A stretch of 64,000 bases of DNA from Alteromonas profundi (GCF_010500865.1 NZ_JAAAWN010000002.1:209466-273465), one strand, 5' to 3'. Shown: positions 55,148-64,000, counted from the stretch's first letter. Notes: generated from the sequence alone by a model not told the origin. Made by a program: numbers and translations.

Positions 55148-55375
55148 CATAATATGTTCATAGACTGCTTACGTAACACCATTCGTTTGGGGCTAAATCG
55201 TTTTGACTACGCGCGTAATGAACGGCTTCTATCATCGGCGAGTTTCAAACAAACATATCATAGTTTTTATTGGCGTTAAGCGTTTGCACGTTTTTTGCTC
55301 CCCATTAGGCGGTGCTAACCAAATGTGAAGCAAGAGGATGAGAAATTAAACGTACGTAAGGGGCGGGTGGCAAAT

Positions 55376-55416
55376 AAAAAAGCTGCTGTACCTCTTTTAG
55401 GGGCACAGCAGCTTTT
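55376..55416 (-). terminator. Terminator of the aspartate/aromatic aminotransferase gene
   Basis: AAAAGCTGCTGT pairs with ACAGCAGCTTTT around a 15-nt loop, with a T-run on the minus strand. Confidence 0.9.
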
Positions 55417-55475
55417 CCGTTAATTCATTTAATGTAATTACAGCTATGTTGCTTAGCTACAAGTAAGTAATACGC

Positions 55476-56666
55476 TTACAATACAGATACCAGCGCTTTC
55501 GCCAAGGTTTCAACGTTTTGTTGGTTAATACCTGCAATGTTAACGCGGCTAGAGTCTACAAAGTAAACACTATGCTTTTCACGCACTTCGCGCACTTGCT
55601 CTGGCGTAATACACAAGAATGAGAACATCCCTTTTTGCTCATTTACAAAACTGAAATCTTTTGGCGAGCCATTGTCATGCAGGTTTTTCACCAGCATAGC
55701 GCGTAAGGTCTTCATGCGCTCGCGCATCTCGTTAACCTCAGATATCCATTCTTGGTTTAGCGCGTTGTCTGATAAAATAATGTCAACCAAGGCACCACCG
55801 TAGCTAGGTGGCATAGAGTAAATGCCACGGGCAATGGATTGAATTTGCGCTTGTGCGATATTACGGGTTTTGCTGTCTTCGGTGATGATAGCGGCTAAAC
55901 CTACGCGCTCACGATAAAGACCAAAGTTTTTAGAGCACGACGCGGCAATAATAACTTCAGGCAAGTTTTCAACCAACAAGCGAAGGCCATATGCGTCTTC
56001 TTCTAATCCTTCACCGAAACCTAAATAGGCCACATCAATAAACGGCAAGAATTCACGTTCTTTTGCTACCGCTAAAACTTCATCCCACTGTGCATTGGTA
56101 AGGTCTGCACCCGTTGGGTTATGACAGCAGCCATGCAGTAATACGATATCGCCTTTGTTTGCGCTACGTAACGTTTCCATCATAGCATCAAAACGAATAC
56201 CCGCTGTCGCCTTGTCGAAGTAGGGGTAGGTTTCAATTTTAAGGCCTGCCGAACCGATAAGCGGTATATGGTTCGCCCATGTAGGATCGCTCACCCATAC
56301 TTTTGCGTCTTTGTTACAACGCACAAGTAGCTCAGAAAGAATGCGAAGTGCACCACAACCACCAGGCGCTTGTACCGCCGCTACGCGATCGGCCAGTAAT
56401 ACGGGGCTGCTTTTGCCTAACAGCAACGAAAGCATACCGTCGATATATCCCTGATTTCCCTGCGGGGTAATATAGGTTTTGCTAGTTTCACTTTCCAACA
56501 GTAGCTTTTGCGCTTTAGCCACACTGGTTAGAATAGGGGTATTACCTTGCTCATCTTTATATACGCCGACACCCAAGTCTATCTTGTTGGGGTTGGTATC
56601 TTCACGATAAGCAGCTGATAGGCCAAGAATTGGATCTGGGGCGAGATGGGGTAATACTTCAAACAC
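55476..56666 (-). CDS. Aspartate/aromatic amino acid aminotransferase
   Basis: 396 aa, like E. coli AspC and TyrB. PLP lysine K246 in SCSKNFGLYRERVG, HGCCHNPTGADL near 178, and the substrate-carboxylate Arg in the C-terminal region near SSRVNIAG. It exchanges amino groups between aspartate (or aromatic amino acids) and 2-oxoglutarate. Sequence alone does not separate AspC from TyrB, so no symbol is given. Confidence 0.94.
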   Translation of the reverse strand: MFEVLPHLAPDPILGLSAAYREDTNPNKIDLGVGVYKDEQGNTPILTSVAKAQKLLLESETSKTYITPQGNQGYIDGMLSLLLGKSSPVLLADRVAAVQAPGGCGALRILSELLVRCNKDAKVWVSDPTWANHIPLIGSAGLKIETYPYFDKATAGIRFDAMMETLRSANKGDIVLLHGCCHNPTGADLTNAQWDEVLAVAKEREFLPFIDVAYLGFGEGLEEDAYGLRLLVENLPEVIIAASCSKNFGLYRERVGLAAIITEDSKTRNIAQAQIQSIARGIYSMPPSYGGALVDIILSDNALNQEWISEVNEMRERMKTLRAMLVKNLHDNGSPKDFSFVNEQKGMFSFLCITPEQVREVREKHSVYFVDSSRVNIAGINQQNVETLAKALVSVL

Positions 56667-56801
56667 GATATGTCCTCACAATGCAATGCAAAAAAAAGCA
56701 GGCTGGCATTATGCCACCGATGGTAGAAAAAACGACCCCATATGTTCAAAATATTTGAATAAACCCAATATAGGGGCAGAGGTAGGAGCAGACACCTCTG
56801 G

Positions 56802-57674
56802 CTAGGGGCTAATATTGAAGGAAAAGGTGTTGGTATGGGTGGTTTTGCCTTGCGTATTAAACGTGCGCTCTAACCAACGTAATTTACCGTAGTTATCCAC
56901 TAAAACCAACGTAGAAGTGCGGGTGCCGTACGTGGGTATCGTAATAAAAATAGATGATAAGGCTTTCTCCCACTCATGGGGCACTCCGGTTTGAGGAAGA
57001 AGGTGGTCGGGGGCCTTATTGTCTTGGCGCAAAATAGCGAATAAATCTTCTGGCGCTATATTGGTGGCGTTTTTTACATACTCACTTAATGCGCCTGTAC
57101 CTTGTTCAACCTTAGGCCAAGAAGTATTTATATCGGCATTTGATAAACCAAACACGCCCTTTGCTAGGGTATCTAGGGTGTCAGAATAATTATTGTATAC
57201 CTGTAATTGATGGGGGTAACCGAATACCAAGTTATAGCCGTTATATAAATGACGATGCTGGCGTAACTGCTTACTAAACATATTCACCGAGCGCGCGCTC
57301 CCTGAGTTGGGAAACATTGTAGCGGTGTTCGTAGAAGAGCGAGGTTGTATTGCTTTATCGGCCCACGCGCAGCTATTGGTCATAGTATGGCTGGGGTTTT
57401 GCACTAGCCATTGTTTAACCAATTCGCCACGCGTTTGTGCATCTTCATTATTGTGCTGCGGAGCACGGATGTTGGTAAGTGCGGCTATAGCGCCATTATG
57501 GGTAACCCCCATCCACGTGCCCCCCGCTTGCAGATCTTTTCCTGCTAATATATGAGGGTGCCGATCCCAAAATGTAGCGGGAGCAGTAGGCCGCTCATAA
57601 AATTCGTCACGATTGGCGGCTATAATTAACGGGTAATCGTAATGTTGTTGGTGCGCAATAAATAAAATACACAT
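56802..57674 (-). CDS. NRDE/TANGO2 family protein
   Basis: 290 aa from the ATG at 57674, so that Cys follows the initiator Met as in the family (MCILFIA). IIAANRDEFYERPTAPATFW gives the family its name, followed by AGKDLQAGGTWMGVTHNG, ALTNIRAP and RGELV. The fold resembles N-terminal-nucleophile hydrolases. In animals TANGO2 affects lipid and haem handling; bacterial role unknown. The frame stays open upstream to 58199 only by chance, opposite the acyltransferase gene. Confidence 0.92.
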   Translation of the reverse strand: MCILFIAHQQHYDYPLIIAANRDEFYERPTAPATFWDRHPHILAGKDLQAGGTWMGVTHNGAIAALTNIRAPQHNNEDAQTRGELVKQWLVQNPSHTMTNSCAWADKAIQPRSSTNTATMFPNSGSARSVNMFSKQLRQHRHLYNGYNLVFGYPHQLQVYNNYSDTLDTLAKGVFGLSNADINTSWPKVEQGTGALSEYVKNATNIAPEDLFAILRQDNKAPDHLLPQTGVPHEWEKALSSIFITIPTYGTRTSTLVLVDNYGKLRWLERTFNTQGKTTHTNTFSFNISP

Positions 57675-57837
57675 GGCATGCCTGAGGTTAAATCTGGGGG
57701 CTGAATATACATTTTGGTTTACCACGCTGAAGTAGAAAACTCTCGTGGTTAACTCTATGGTAACATCAATACGCATGCATAAACGCGTATAGGCATTACC
57801 TAATTGCCGAACAATAAGTAGTCTGAGAATAACAATA

Positions 57838-58452
57838 ATGAAAAAACAAATACAGCAGGTGGCCGTGGGTAATCTAATCGAAAGAAAATGGCCTAATTGG
57901 TTATGTCGCTTCGGGGGATTCATGCTTACGCATCGCGGTTGGCGGGTGGAAGGGGAACTAATTAATCGCAAGAAAGCCATTCTTGCCGTAGCGCCCCATA
58001 CCTCCAACTGGGACTTTTTCATCGGCCTAATGGTGGTATTCGCATTCAAGCTTAAAATAAGTTTTTTTGGTAAGCACAGTATTTTTGTTCCACCGTTAGG
58101 GTACGTGGTGAGAAAGCTAGGGGGTATACCTATTGAACGCAGCAAAGCCCACGGCGTGGTACAAAACATTGCCTTACAAGCAAAACGGGCAGACAGCATG
58201 TTATTGGCTCTAGCACCCGAAGGAACTCGAAGCCCCGTTTATCCGTGGAAAACTGGCTTTATGTATATTGCCAAAGAAGCTGAAGTTCCCATTCAACTTA
58301 TAGGCCTTGATTATGCGCAAAAAACCATCGTTTTAGGGCCGATTATTGAGAAAGTAGAGAATATAGAAGAACAAATGCAAACTATTTATGGGTTTTATGC
58401 TACCGTTTCTGCAAAATACCCCCAAAACTGTATTACCAACGTTACACATTAG
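57838..58452 (+). CDS. PlsC-type 1-acyl-sn-glycerol-3-phosphate acyltransferase family protein
   Basis: 204 aa. Catalytic HTSNWD (H54 and D59) and EGTRS near 122 are the acyltransferase blocks I and III. It is shorter than PlsC (about 245 aa) and lacks an obvious long N-terminal anchor; such compact forms are common. It may acylate lysophospholipid or another acceptor. Divergent from the NRDE gene. Confidence 0.87.
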   Translation: MKKQIQQVAVGNLIERKWPNWLCRFGGFMLTHRGWRVEGELINRKKAILAVAPHTSNWDFFIGLMVVFAFKLKISFFGKHSIFVPPLGYVVRKLGGIPIERSKAHGVVQNIALQAKRADSMLLALAPEGTRSPVYPWKTGFMYIAKEAEVPIQLIGLDYAQKTIVLGPIIEKVENIEEQMQTIYGFYATVSAKYPQNCITNVTH

Positions 58453-58503
58453 TATTTTATTATTAGGTGAGCGTTGACTGGTCAACGTATCGGAGCTTTA
58501 TTC

Positions 58504-59754
58504 GTGTCAAAACAGGGATTCACAACCCGTCAGGTTCATGCTGATCGCATGTTAAATAAACCTGAGCATGGCGGCGTGCACACCAGTACGTCTAATTCTG
58601 TTCTTTTTGAATTCGCGGATGCCCAAGGCATTATAGATGCTTTTCAAGGCAAGCGAGCAGCACATGTTTATTCGCGTTCTTCTTCTCCCTCGGTTGCAGC
58701 ATTGCAAAATATGCTCAACGACTTAGAAGGTGGGGTAGGTGCGGTATGCTTTGCAACGGGAATGGCGGCTATAAGCAGTACGCTATTTTCGTTAGTAAAA
58801 GCCGGTGATCACCTTATCGTTAGCCAGTATTTATTTGGCAATACCCGTAGCTTTTTTCATACCCTAAGTCAGTTTGGCGTTCAGATTAGCTATGTGGATG
58901 TCACTGATATTCAAAACGTTAAAGAGGCGTATCAGCCAAATACCAAAGGGGTTTATACCGAAACGGTAGCTAACCCTGTTACCCAAGTTGCCGATCTTCA
59001 GGCCATTGGCCAATATTGTGAAGAACGTGGCATCTTGTATATGTTAGATAATACCATGACACCTCCTCCTGTTTTCTATGCCAAAGCGGTTAAGGCGTCA
59101 CTGGTGTTTTGTTCCTTAACTAAGTACATAGCTGGCCACGGTAATGTACTAGGCGGTGCGGTTATTGACACCGGTGAGTATAACTGGCAAACCTTTGAAA
59201 ATATTAGCACAGACTACCAAGTGGCCGATACGGCGCAGTGGGGTCTTACACAAATAAGGAAAAAAGGGTTGCGAGACCTAGGCGCTACTTTATCGCCTTC
59301 GTCAGCTACCTCAGTGGCGTTAGGTCTAGAAACGCTTGCAATGCGTTTATCACGTAGTTGTCAAAACGCATTGAAACTGGCCAGCTTTTTAGATAACCAC
59401 CCCAAGGTGACGAATGTTTTCTACCCTGGCTTAGCGAGCCATCCGCAACATTTTATGGCTAGAGAGCAAATGGATAAAGGGTATGGTGCGATCCTTAGTT
59501 TTGACCTTGTAAAAGATATCGATCCCGTGGCCTTTATTAATTCGTTAAAGCTGGTGATCTGTGCCACTCACTTGGGTGACAACCGCACATTGGCACTTCC
59601 CGTAGCGCCTACGATTTACTTTGAAAATAGTGCCGAAGAAAGAGAAATTATGGGAATTTCAGACACTATGATCCGCGTATCCGTGGGCATAGAGGATACC
59701 GACGATTTAATCAGCGATTTCGCGAATGCTTTAAATAGCCATTGCGTGAGTTAA
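58504..59754 (+). CDS. Cystathionine gamma-synthase family PLP enzyme
   Basis: 416 aa from the GTG at 58504 with GGAG 9 nt upstream; the TTG at 58474 lacks a good site. PLP lysine K207 in SLTKYIAGHGNVLGG, CFATGMAAISSTLFS near 80 and YSRSSSPSVAALQNML. Family members are cystathionine gamma-synthase/lyase, O-acyl-homoserine sulfhydrylase and methionine gamma-lyase. Specificity cannot be read here; supply of homocysteine to MesD is a reasonable idea. Confidence 0.87.
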   Translation: MSKQGFTTRQVHADRMLNKPEHGGVHTSTSNSVLFEFADAQGIIDAFQGKRAAHVYSRSSSPSVAALQNMLNDLEGGVGAVCFATGMAAISSTLFSLVKAGDHLIVSQYLFGNTRSFFHTLSQFGVQISYVDVTDIQNVKEAYQPNTKGVYTETVANPVTQVADLQAIGQYCEERGILYMLDNTMTPPPVFYAKAVKASLVFCSLTKYIAGHGNVLGGAVIDTGEYNWQTFENISTDYQVADTAQWGLTQIRKKGLRDLGATLSPSSATSVALGLETLAMRLSRSCQNALKLASFLDNHPKVTNVFYPGLASHPQHFMAREQMDKGYGAILSFDLVKDIDPVAFINSLKLVICATHLGDNRTLALPVAPTIYFENSAEEREIMGISDTMIRVSVGIEDTDDLISDFANALNSHCVS

Positions 59755-59803
59755 TTCTCTTTCGCTATTACTTAGCGCTATAAAGTTACAAACTGCCAAC
59801 AAT

Positions 59804-59830
59804 AAAAAAAGAGCGTTACGCTCTTTTTTT
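59804..59830 (+). terminator. Terminator after the PLP enzyme gene
   Basis: A-run, GAGCG-TTA-CGCTC and seven T. Confidence 0.88.
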
Positions 59831-59834
59831 ATAT

Positions 59835-60110
59835 TCGTTGGGTGAGAAATTTTAACTACGACGATTGTTTGGATAAAGCAATTTTCCTTGCGCAACAATA
59901 AGCTAGCTTACGACACTGAGCTCAAGCAAAAAATAGAGGTAAATCGCTTTTTTAATTTGTGAAATACCGTTGAAAAAGAGTTGAACTATCAGCCTAGGCT
60001 GGTGACTAAATATATGCAGTTAGCAAAACCGTATCATCTACGATTTAGCTAATAGTGTGTTCCAAGTTGAGTGTGCTTGTTGCCCCGCGTATAACGCGGG
60101 GCTTTTTTTT
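59835..60110 (+). ncRNA. Possible small RNA ending at an orphan terminator
   Basis: A second excellent terminator (60082-60110) lies 250 bp after the first with no coding frame between. This implies another transcript starting in 59840-60030. A TTGAAC...TAAATA pair (59982-60013, spacer 20) is a weak promoter candidate. The exact 5' end is unknown. Confidence 0.35.
60082..60110 (+). terminator. Strong orphan terminator
   Basis: GCCCCGCGT-ATA-ACGCGGGGC, a perfect 9-bp GC-rich stem with three-base loop, then eight T. Confidence 0.9.
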
Positions 60111-60244
60111 GCCTAATCAATAACCCAAGTACTTATAAAATGGCCGTAATGCCATTGCACTTTAACTTTTGAGCGTAGAGTAGGGAATGTATTACAGATG
60201 TATGTTTAGCTCCGATGCGGTTGGTAAACATAGGTAAGCGTTGG

Positions 60245-60280
60245 TTGGCAAATTACACTAACAGTAAAAATGGGTATAAT
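60245..60280 (+). promoter_or_regulatory. Probable promoter of the S9 peptidase gene
   Basis: TATAAT at 60275-60280 is exact; a -35 ATTACA at 60252-60257 with a 17-bp spacer matches 4 of 6 bases. The start codon is 38 bp downstream. Confidence 0.5.
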
Positions 60281-60317
60281 AAAAACATTCTAAAAACTAA
60301 AAAAATAAGTGTTATCT

Positions 60318-62852
60318 ATGAAATTAGCACCCTCACTACTTTTATTTACTGGCGTTAGCATAGCTTTGTCAGGTTGTATATCTACAGAAACGCTCAGTGA
60401 AGCACCTCAGGCGGCGGAAGAGAACGCCGCTTCAGTCACAAAACAAAGCGCCTTACATTCAAACGAACCGCATATAACTGCCCCACAGAAGATACTTGAT
60501 GTCTCTATTGACGGTGAAAATGCACATAACACAATTACACTAAAGCAGATAATGGCCGATCCCCAATGGATTGGGCGTACCCCCTTATCTATAGGCTGGT
60601 CGGTAGATGATAAGCATTTTGTGTATGAAATAAAACGTAACGACAGTAACGTAAAAGATGTTTACTTCAGTGATGTTGTTAATCCTTTCGACGCGCAGAA
60701 AGTACCGCTTAATGACTTACAGCAATACCGTTATAAGCAGAAAGTGGAGCGAGATGACGGAGTTATCGCATATACCTACAAAGATAGCGTCTACGTTCAA
60801 TTTACTGATGGGAATACCGTACAATTGACCCGCGGCGGGGCGCCATTATCGAAATTATCATTTATGACCGATGGTCGTTTATTAGCACTCAGCACTAATC
60901 GGTTCATTGCGATTGACTTAGATACAGGCGAAAGAGAGGAAATTTTAAGTTGGAACTTTGCAGATAAACCTCAGGCAGTAGCGCCACCTAAAGATTACGT
61001 TGCTGAGCAACAACAATCTTTGATTGACTACATTAAAAAGAAACGACAGCAAAAACGTGAAAAGCAGCAATACAACGACGATATTGCCCACCACAACACC
61101 AGTGTGTCGCGCCCCCCTTTTTATTTCGACAAAAACCATAAACTGGCCGGGGTGAGTGTATCTCCTAGTGGCGACTTCGCGATTGTAGCTACAAAGCCTG
61201 ATATACCTACTCGCGCTAGTTCTGACACTATGCCGCACTATATTCAAGAAGACGGCAGAATTGCTGCAATCTCGGTAAGACAAAGGGTGTCAGACGCAGA
61301 ACCTGTTAACCATCAATTATGGTTACTTAACCTTAAAAACGGCGAAAAAAGTAAGCTTAACTATTTTACGCTGCCTGGATTTAATGACGATGTATTGGCT
61401 GATGTGAAGCGTGAAAATGCGGCCGCACGGGGTGAAACCTACCAGGTGAATCGTCTGCCACGCGCTATTAGGCTTATGTCTAAAACATCCTGGAACGCCC
61501 CCACTATCCGCTGGAACCGGGATGGTTCACAAGTGGCCGTGATGTTAGAAGCGTGGGACAACAAAGACCGCTGGATAGCGACAGTAGATTTTGGTAAAAG
61601 CCAACTAGTTAATCAACACCGACTTCATGATGATGCGTGGATAAACTATCGACATAATACATTTGGGTGGTTACATACTAAAGATGTCTTGTATTTTCAG
61701 TCGGAGCAATCAGGTTATGCCCACATATACTTGCAAACGCCAGGGCAGCGCGCAGTAGCTCTTACTGAAGGTGAATTTGTTACAAGTAGTTTGACGTTAA
61801 GTGACAACGATAATTGGATATATTTTAAAGCGAACAAACCTCACCCAGGGATATTTGAAATTTATCGCGTTAACCTTGATAGCAAAGAAATACAAGCGCT
61901 TACTCACTTAGGTGGAATGACCGACTACAAGCTGGGAAACAGCAAAACAACGTTACTGCTTAAACACAGTAAAATAAACCAGCCTCCAGAACTGTTTGTC
62001 AAAAAAGTAGGGGCTATTACCCCCGCTACCCAAATTACGCATACAGTAAGTGAGACATTCAAGTCATTGCCTTGGGCTCTACCCAGTGTTATCGCTATTC
62101 CGTCTTCTCATACTAACGCGCCTATTTACGCGCGGGTATATCTTCCAAATAACTATAGAGAGGGCGAGCCAAATAAAGCGGTAGTGTTTAACCATGGCGC
62201 TGGTTACAAGCAAAATGCGCATTATGGTTGGTCTGATTACTTCAGAGAGTATATGTTCAATAGTATGTTAGCTCAGCAAGGTTACGTAGTTTTAGATATG
62301 GATTATCGTGCATCTGCAGGTTATGGGCGCGACTGGCGTACTGCAATTTATCGAAATATGGGGCAGCCCGAACTCGAAGATCTACGCGATGGCGTTAATT
62401 GGCTGGTGAATAATGCTAACGTAGACAGGGAGCGCATAGGTACGTACGGCGGCTCCTATGGCGGTTTTTTAACCTTTATGGCGATGTTTAAAATGCCTGA
62501 TCTCTTTGCTGCAGGTGCTGCACTTCGTCCTGTGACAGACTGGGCTCACTATAATACCGGGTATACCTCCAATATTCTTAACACACCTGATATAGACCCA
62601 ATATCCTATCAGCGAAGTTCGCCTATTTACTTTGCGGAAGGTTTAGAAAAGCCATTACTCATTAATGCGCCTATGGTAGACAATAACGTGTTCTTCCAAG
62701 ACACAGTCCGTTTGGTACAGCGCCTTATTGAACTTGAAAAAACCGACTTTGAAACTGCCATTTATCCCGTTGAGCCCCACGGATTTGTGCAGCCTAGCTC
62801 ATGGTTGGATGAGTATCGAAGAATCCACACATTGTTTGAAGAGAACTTGTAG
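60318..62852 (+). CDS. Lipoprotein S9 family (prolyl oligopeptidase-like) peptidase
   Basis: 844 aa from the ATG at 60318 (a GTG at 60309 is less likely). Signal peptide ends in the lipobox ALSGC, so a lipid anchor is expected. Residues about 60-560 form a beta-propeller (repeated strands with W-S-x-D-like segments). The C-terminal hydrolase domain has the triad S713 in GGSYGG, D788 in MVDNN and H821 in EPHGF. Related to DPP IV and acylaminoacyl peptidases acting on oligopeptides outside the cytoplasm. A lysine-rich stretch near residues 235-245 is unusual. Confidence 0.92.
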   Translation: MKLAPSLLLFTGVSIALSGCISTETLSEAPQAAEENAASVTKQSALHSNEPHITAPQKILDVSIDGENAHNTITLKQIMADPQWIGRTPLSIGWSVDDKHFVYEIKRNDSNVKDVYFSDVVNPFDAQKVPLNDLQQYRYKQKVERDDGVIAYTYKDSVYVQFTDGNTVQLTRGGAPLSKLSFMTDGRLLALSTNRFIAIDLDTGEREEILSWNFADKPQAVAPPKDYVAEQQQSLIDYIKKKRQQKREKQQYNDDIAHHNTSVSRPPFYFDKNHKLAGVSVSPSGDFAIVATKPDIPTRASSDTMPHYIQEDGRIAAISVRQRVSDAEPVNHQLWLLNLKNGEKSKLNYFTLPGFNDDVLADVKRENAAARGETYQVNRLPRAIRLMSKTSWNAPTIRWNRDGSQVAVMLEAWDNKDRWIATVDFGKSQLVNQHRLHDDAWINYRHNTFGWLHTKDVLYFQSEQSGYAHIYLQTPGQRAVALTEGEFVTSSLTLSDNDNWIYFKANKPHPGIFEIYRVNLDSKEIQALTHLGGMTDYKLGNSKTTLLLKHSKINQPPELFVKKVGAITPATQITHTVSETFKSLPWALPSVIAIPSSHTNAPIYARVYLPNNYREGEPNKAVVFNHGAGYKQNAHYGWSDYFREYMFNSMLAQQGYVVLDMDYRASAGYGRDWRTAIYRNMGQPELEDLRDGVNWLVNNANVDRERIGTYGGSYGGFLTFMAMFKMPDLFAAGAALRPVTDWAHYNTGYTSNILNTPDIDPISYQRSSPIYFAEGLEKPLLINAPMVDNNVFFQDTVRLVQRLIELEKTDFETAIYPVEPHGFVQPSSWLDEYRRIHTLFEENL

Positions 62853-62886
62853 GGTATACGAGTGTTCAATCGTTAAAATACGCACT

Positions 62887-62914
62887 AAAGCCTTCTTTAT
62901 GAGAAGGCTTTTTT
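62887..62914 (+). terminator. Terminator of the S9 peptidase gene
   Basis: AAAGCCTTCT and AGAAGGCTTT with a 5-nt loop, then T-run. Confidence 0.9.
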
Positions 62915-62941
62915 ATATCCGCTGGATGAACTACCGGTAAC

Positions 62942-63073
62942 TAACTAACGAGACAGTCATAATAAGCTAATAATTAGCGAGACCACGCTAACAAGCTAAA
63001 AGCTAATGAGACAGGCATAGAAAAAAGATCTCAAAAACCTTTACCGAGTGCATAAATATGCCTGTCTCATTTT
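62942..63073. repeat. REP-like cluster 3
   Basis: ATGAGACAGGCATA (63006-63019) and its exact inverse (63057-63070) form a 14-bp inverted pair 37 bp apart. Variants GAGACAGTCATA (62950-62961) and GCGAGACCACGC (from 62978) precede them. Confidence 0.87.
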
Positions 63074-63295
63074 GGGCCGCTTTGCGCTGAGAGGAGAGGT
63101 GTCGGGAGACCACAGCAAAAGTTTCATTATCGTAAGTAAACAATACAACACGATGGCCTACCAAAGCTGGGTTTGGCTCCGGTGAAAAACTAACTCATTG
63201 TTTTATCAAGCGAAGACTCTCCTACATCCCCCCTCGGCATTTAATTTGCTTTATTTTATATACTAATTTCACGATACGATGGCTCAGGGGGACGC
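63074..63295. other. Intergenic stretch before the YbiI-type gene
   Basis: No gene. A plus-strand promoter for the zinc-finger gene must be here; no clear hexamers were found. Confidence 0.4.
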
Positions 63296-63562
63296 ATGGC
63301 AGGTGGTTGGGCAAAAGACGGAGCAGTACAGGATCAGATAGACGCAAGCGTTGAAGATGCCGTTGCGCGCGCAAAAAGCAGTATGTACAAAGGCGAAAGT
63401 GCCGAGTTCTGTGTAGAGTGTGACGCGCATATTCCAGAACGCAGACGTGTTGCAGTGCCTGGCGTTCAGCTATGTATAAACTGTCAAACAGAAATGGAAA
63501 AAGAAGCGAAGGTAGAATCGTCATTTAATCGCCGAGGTAGTAAAGACAGCCAATTACGGTGA
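63296..63562 (+). CDS. ybiI: YbiI-type DksA/TraR zinc-finger protein
   Basis: 88 aa, the same length as E. coli YbiI and ending identically (NRRGSKDSQLR). Zinc finger CVEC...CINC with 17 residues between the pairs. It lacks the coiled coil of DksA proper, so regulation through RNA polymerase is uncertain. Confidence 0.93.
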   Translation: MAGGWAKDGAVQDQIDASVEDAVARAKSSMYKGESAEFCVECDAHIPERRRVAVPGVQLCINCQTEMEKEAKVESSFNRRGSKDSQLR

Positions 63563-63662
63563 TAACCATGGTTCCAACGGACTCTACCCTGCCTCTCTTA
63601 ATTAATTCAAAAATCATTGAATGTCTTTTTTTAGTCTGTTTTTTTTAGGACATGTCTTTTTT

Positions 63663-63678
63663 TAAGACAGGCATAAAA
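63663..63678. repeat. REP-like element 4, next to the transposase gene
   Basis: TAAGACAGGCATAAAA repeats the core of clusters 1-3 and lies 91 bp upstream of the transposase start. A GACATGTCTTTTTT segment just before it is a possible partial inverted partner. Confidence 0.8.
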
Positions 63679-63768
63679 CACGGCACCAAAACTGTACTTC
63701 AGTACACTTTCTTTAACCTTGTTAGCCATTCACACTGTTAAAGAAGTAAATTAACGTTTGAAGGCCCC

Positions 63769-64000
63769 ATGCCTAAAGCCAGAAAGTCGCAAATTAGTTT
63801 ATTGGATACACCGTATTATCACTGCGTTTCGCGCTGTGTACGCCGCGCGTTTTTATGTGGTGAGGAAAACGGTAAAAGCTTTGAGCATCGTCGCCAATGG
63901 GTAGAAGACCGCATTCATATTTTAAGTGAGGTGTTTGCTATTGATGTGTGTGCCTATGCCGTGATGAGCAATCATACCCACTTAGTGTTGCATGTAGCCA
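63769..64000 (+). CDS. REP-associated (RAYT-type) Y1/HUH transposase, N-terminal part
   Basis: Frame from the ATG at 63769 (GAAGG upstream) runs off the right edge; 77 residues are visible. PYYHCVSRCVRRAF and VCAYAVMSNHTHLVLHV are typical of the IS200/Y1 transposase superfamily, with the metal-binding H-U-H at H69-T70-H71. Lack of any IS end and the proximity of REP elements indicate a domesticated RAYT rather than a mobile insertion sequence. The tyrosine nucleophile would lie beyond the window. Confidence 0.88.
   Translation, partial: MPKARKSQISLLDTPYYHCVSRCVRRAFLCGEENGKSFEHRRQWVEDRIHILSEVFAIDVCAYAVMSNHTHLVLHVA

Larger units (their letters stand above)
55098..55475. other. Region between two minus-strand genes
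   Basis: 378 bp without a gene: promoter and palindrome of the FMN reductase gene at the left, the aminotransferase terminator at the right. Confidence 0.5.

Noticed and set aside
57675..58199. N-terminal extension of the NRDE gene by about 175 codons on the minus strand
   Set aside because: It is antisense to the clear acyltransferase gene at 57838-58452, has no family resemblance, and the NRDE family starts at Met-Cys as found at 57674.
63769..64000. A complete IS200/IS605 insertion sequence
   Set aside because: Only the start of the transposase is visible, with no left-end hairpin typical of IS200; the REP elements nearby favour a RAYT.

Overview
The window looks like chromosomal DNA from a marine gammaproteobacterium of the Alteromonas type. 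The evidence is moderate GC, E. coli-like gene pairs (alaA-yfbR; fur, fldA and ybfF close together), DUF3718 and DUF2788 proteins, two TonB-dependent receptor genes, several RND pumps and an aerobic caa3 oxidase. This placement is inferred from gene content, not from a marker gene. No rRNA, tRNA, CRISPR array, prophage or complete insertion sequence was recognised.

Left part (1-15.4 kb): a glycerophosphodiester phosphodiesterase cut by the window edge; a TonB-dependent receptor that has lost its N-terminal half; a seven-gene minus-strand caa3 cytochrome c oxidase operon (subunits II, I and III, a small membrane protein, the CtaG-type assembly factor, two cytochromes c); a divergent fusion of an SDR/epimerase domain, SPW repeats and a VKOR-like domain; yfbR-alaA; a DUF2189 membrane protein; and a secreted DUF3718 protein.

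Middle part (15.5-42 kb): an RND operon with one adaptor and two permeases; the cvfB-yhfA pair; a 5-oxoprolinase operon (pxpABC) closed by a class IV D-amino-acid-type aminotransferase; a fur/fldA/DUF2788/ybfF/H-NS neighbourhood with a chemoreceptor between fur and fldA; the electron-transfer-flavoprotein module (ETF-QO divergent from etfBA) sharing a control region with two spaced copies of one palindromic core; a CBM48 protein; and a second adaptor-permease RND pair.

Right part (42-64 kb): a small unrecognised gene directly behind a textbook LexA box; a TonB receptor, GlxA-type regulator, acyl-CoA dehydrogenase and two SDRs that look like an uptake and oxidation locus of unknown substrate; the oxygen-linked, folate-independent methionine synthase pair mesX-mesD; a LURP-one-related protein; an FMN reductase; an aspartate/aromatic aminotransferase; an NRDE/TANGO2 protein; an acyltransferase; a cystathionine gamma-synthase-family enzyme; a lipoprotein S9 peptidase; and a YbiI-type zinc-finger protein. 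Four clusters of one short repeat (core GACAGGCATA) occur only here, and the window ends in the start of a REP-associated (RAYT-type) HUH transposase that is a plausible driver of them.

The strongest leads are the LexA-controlled orphan gene, the REP/RAYT system with its 41-bp tandem array bracketing mesX-mesD, the spaced ETF operators, the pxpABC-aminotransferase operon, and an orphan terminator suggesting a small RNA near 60 kb. No clearly new multi-gene system could be demonstrated from sequence alone.
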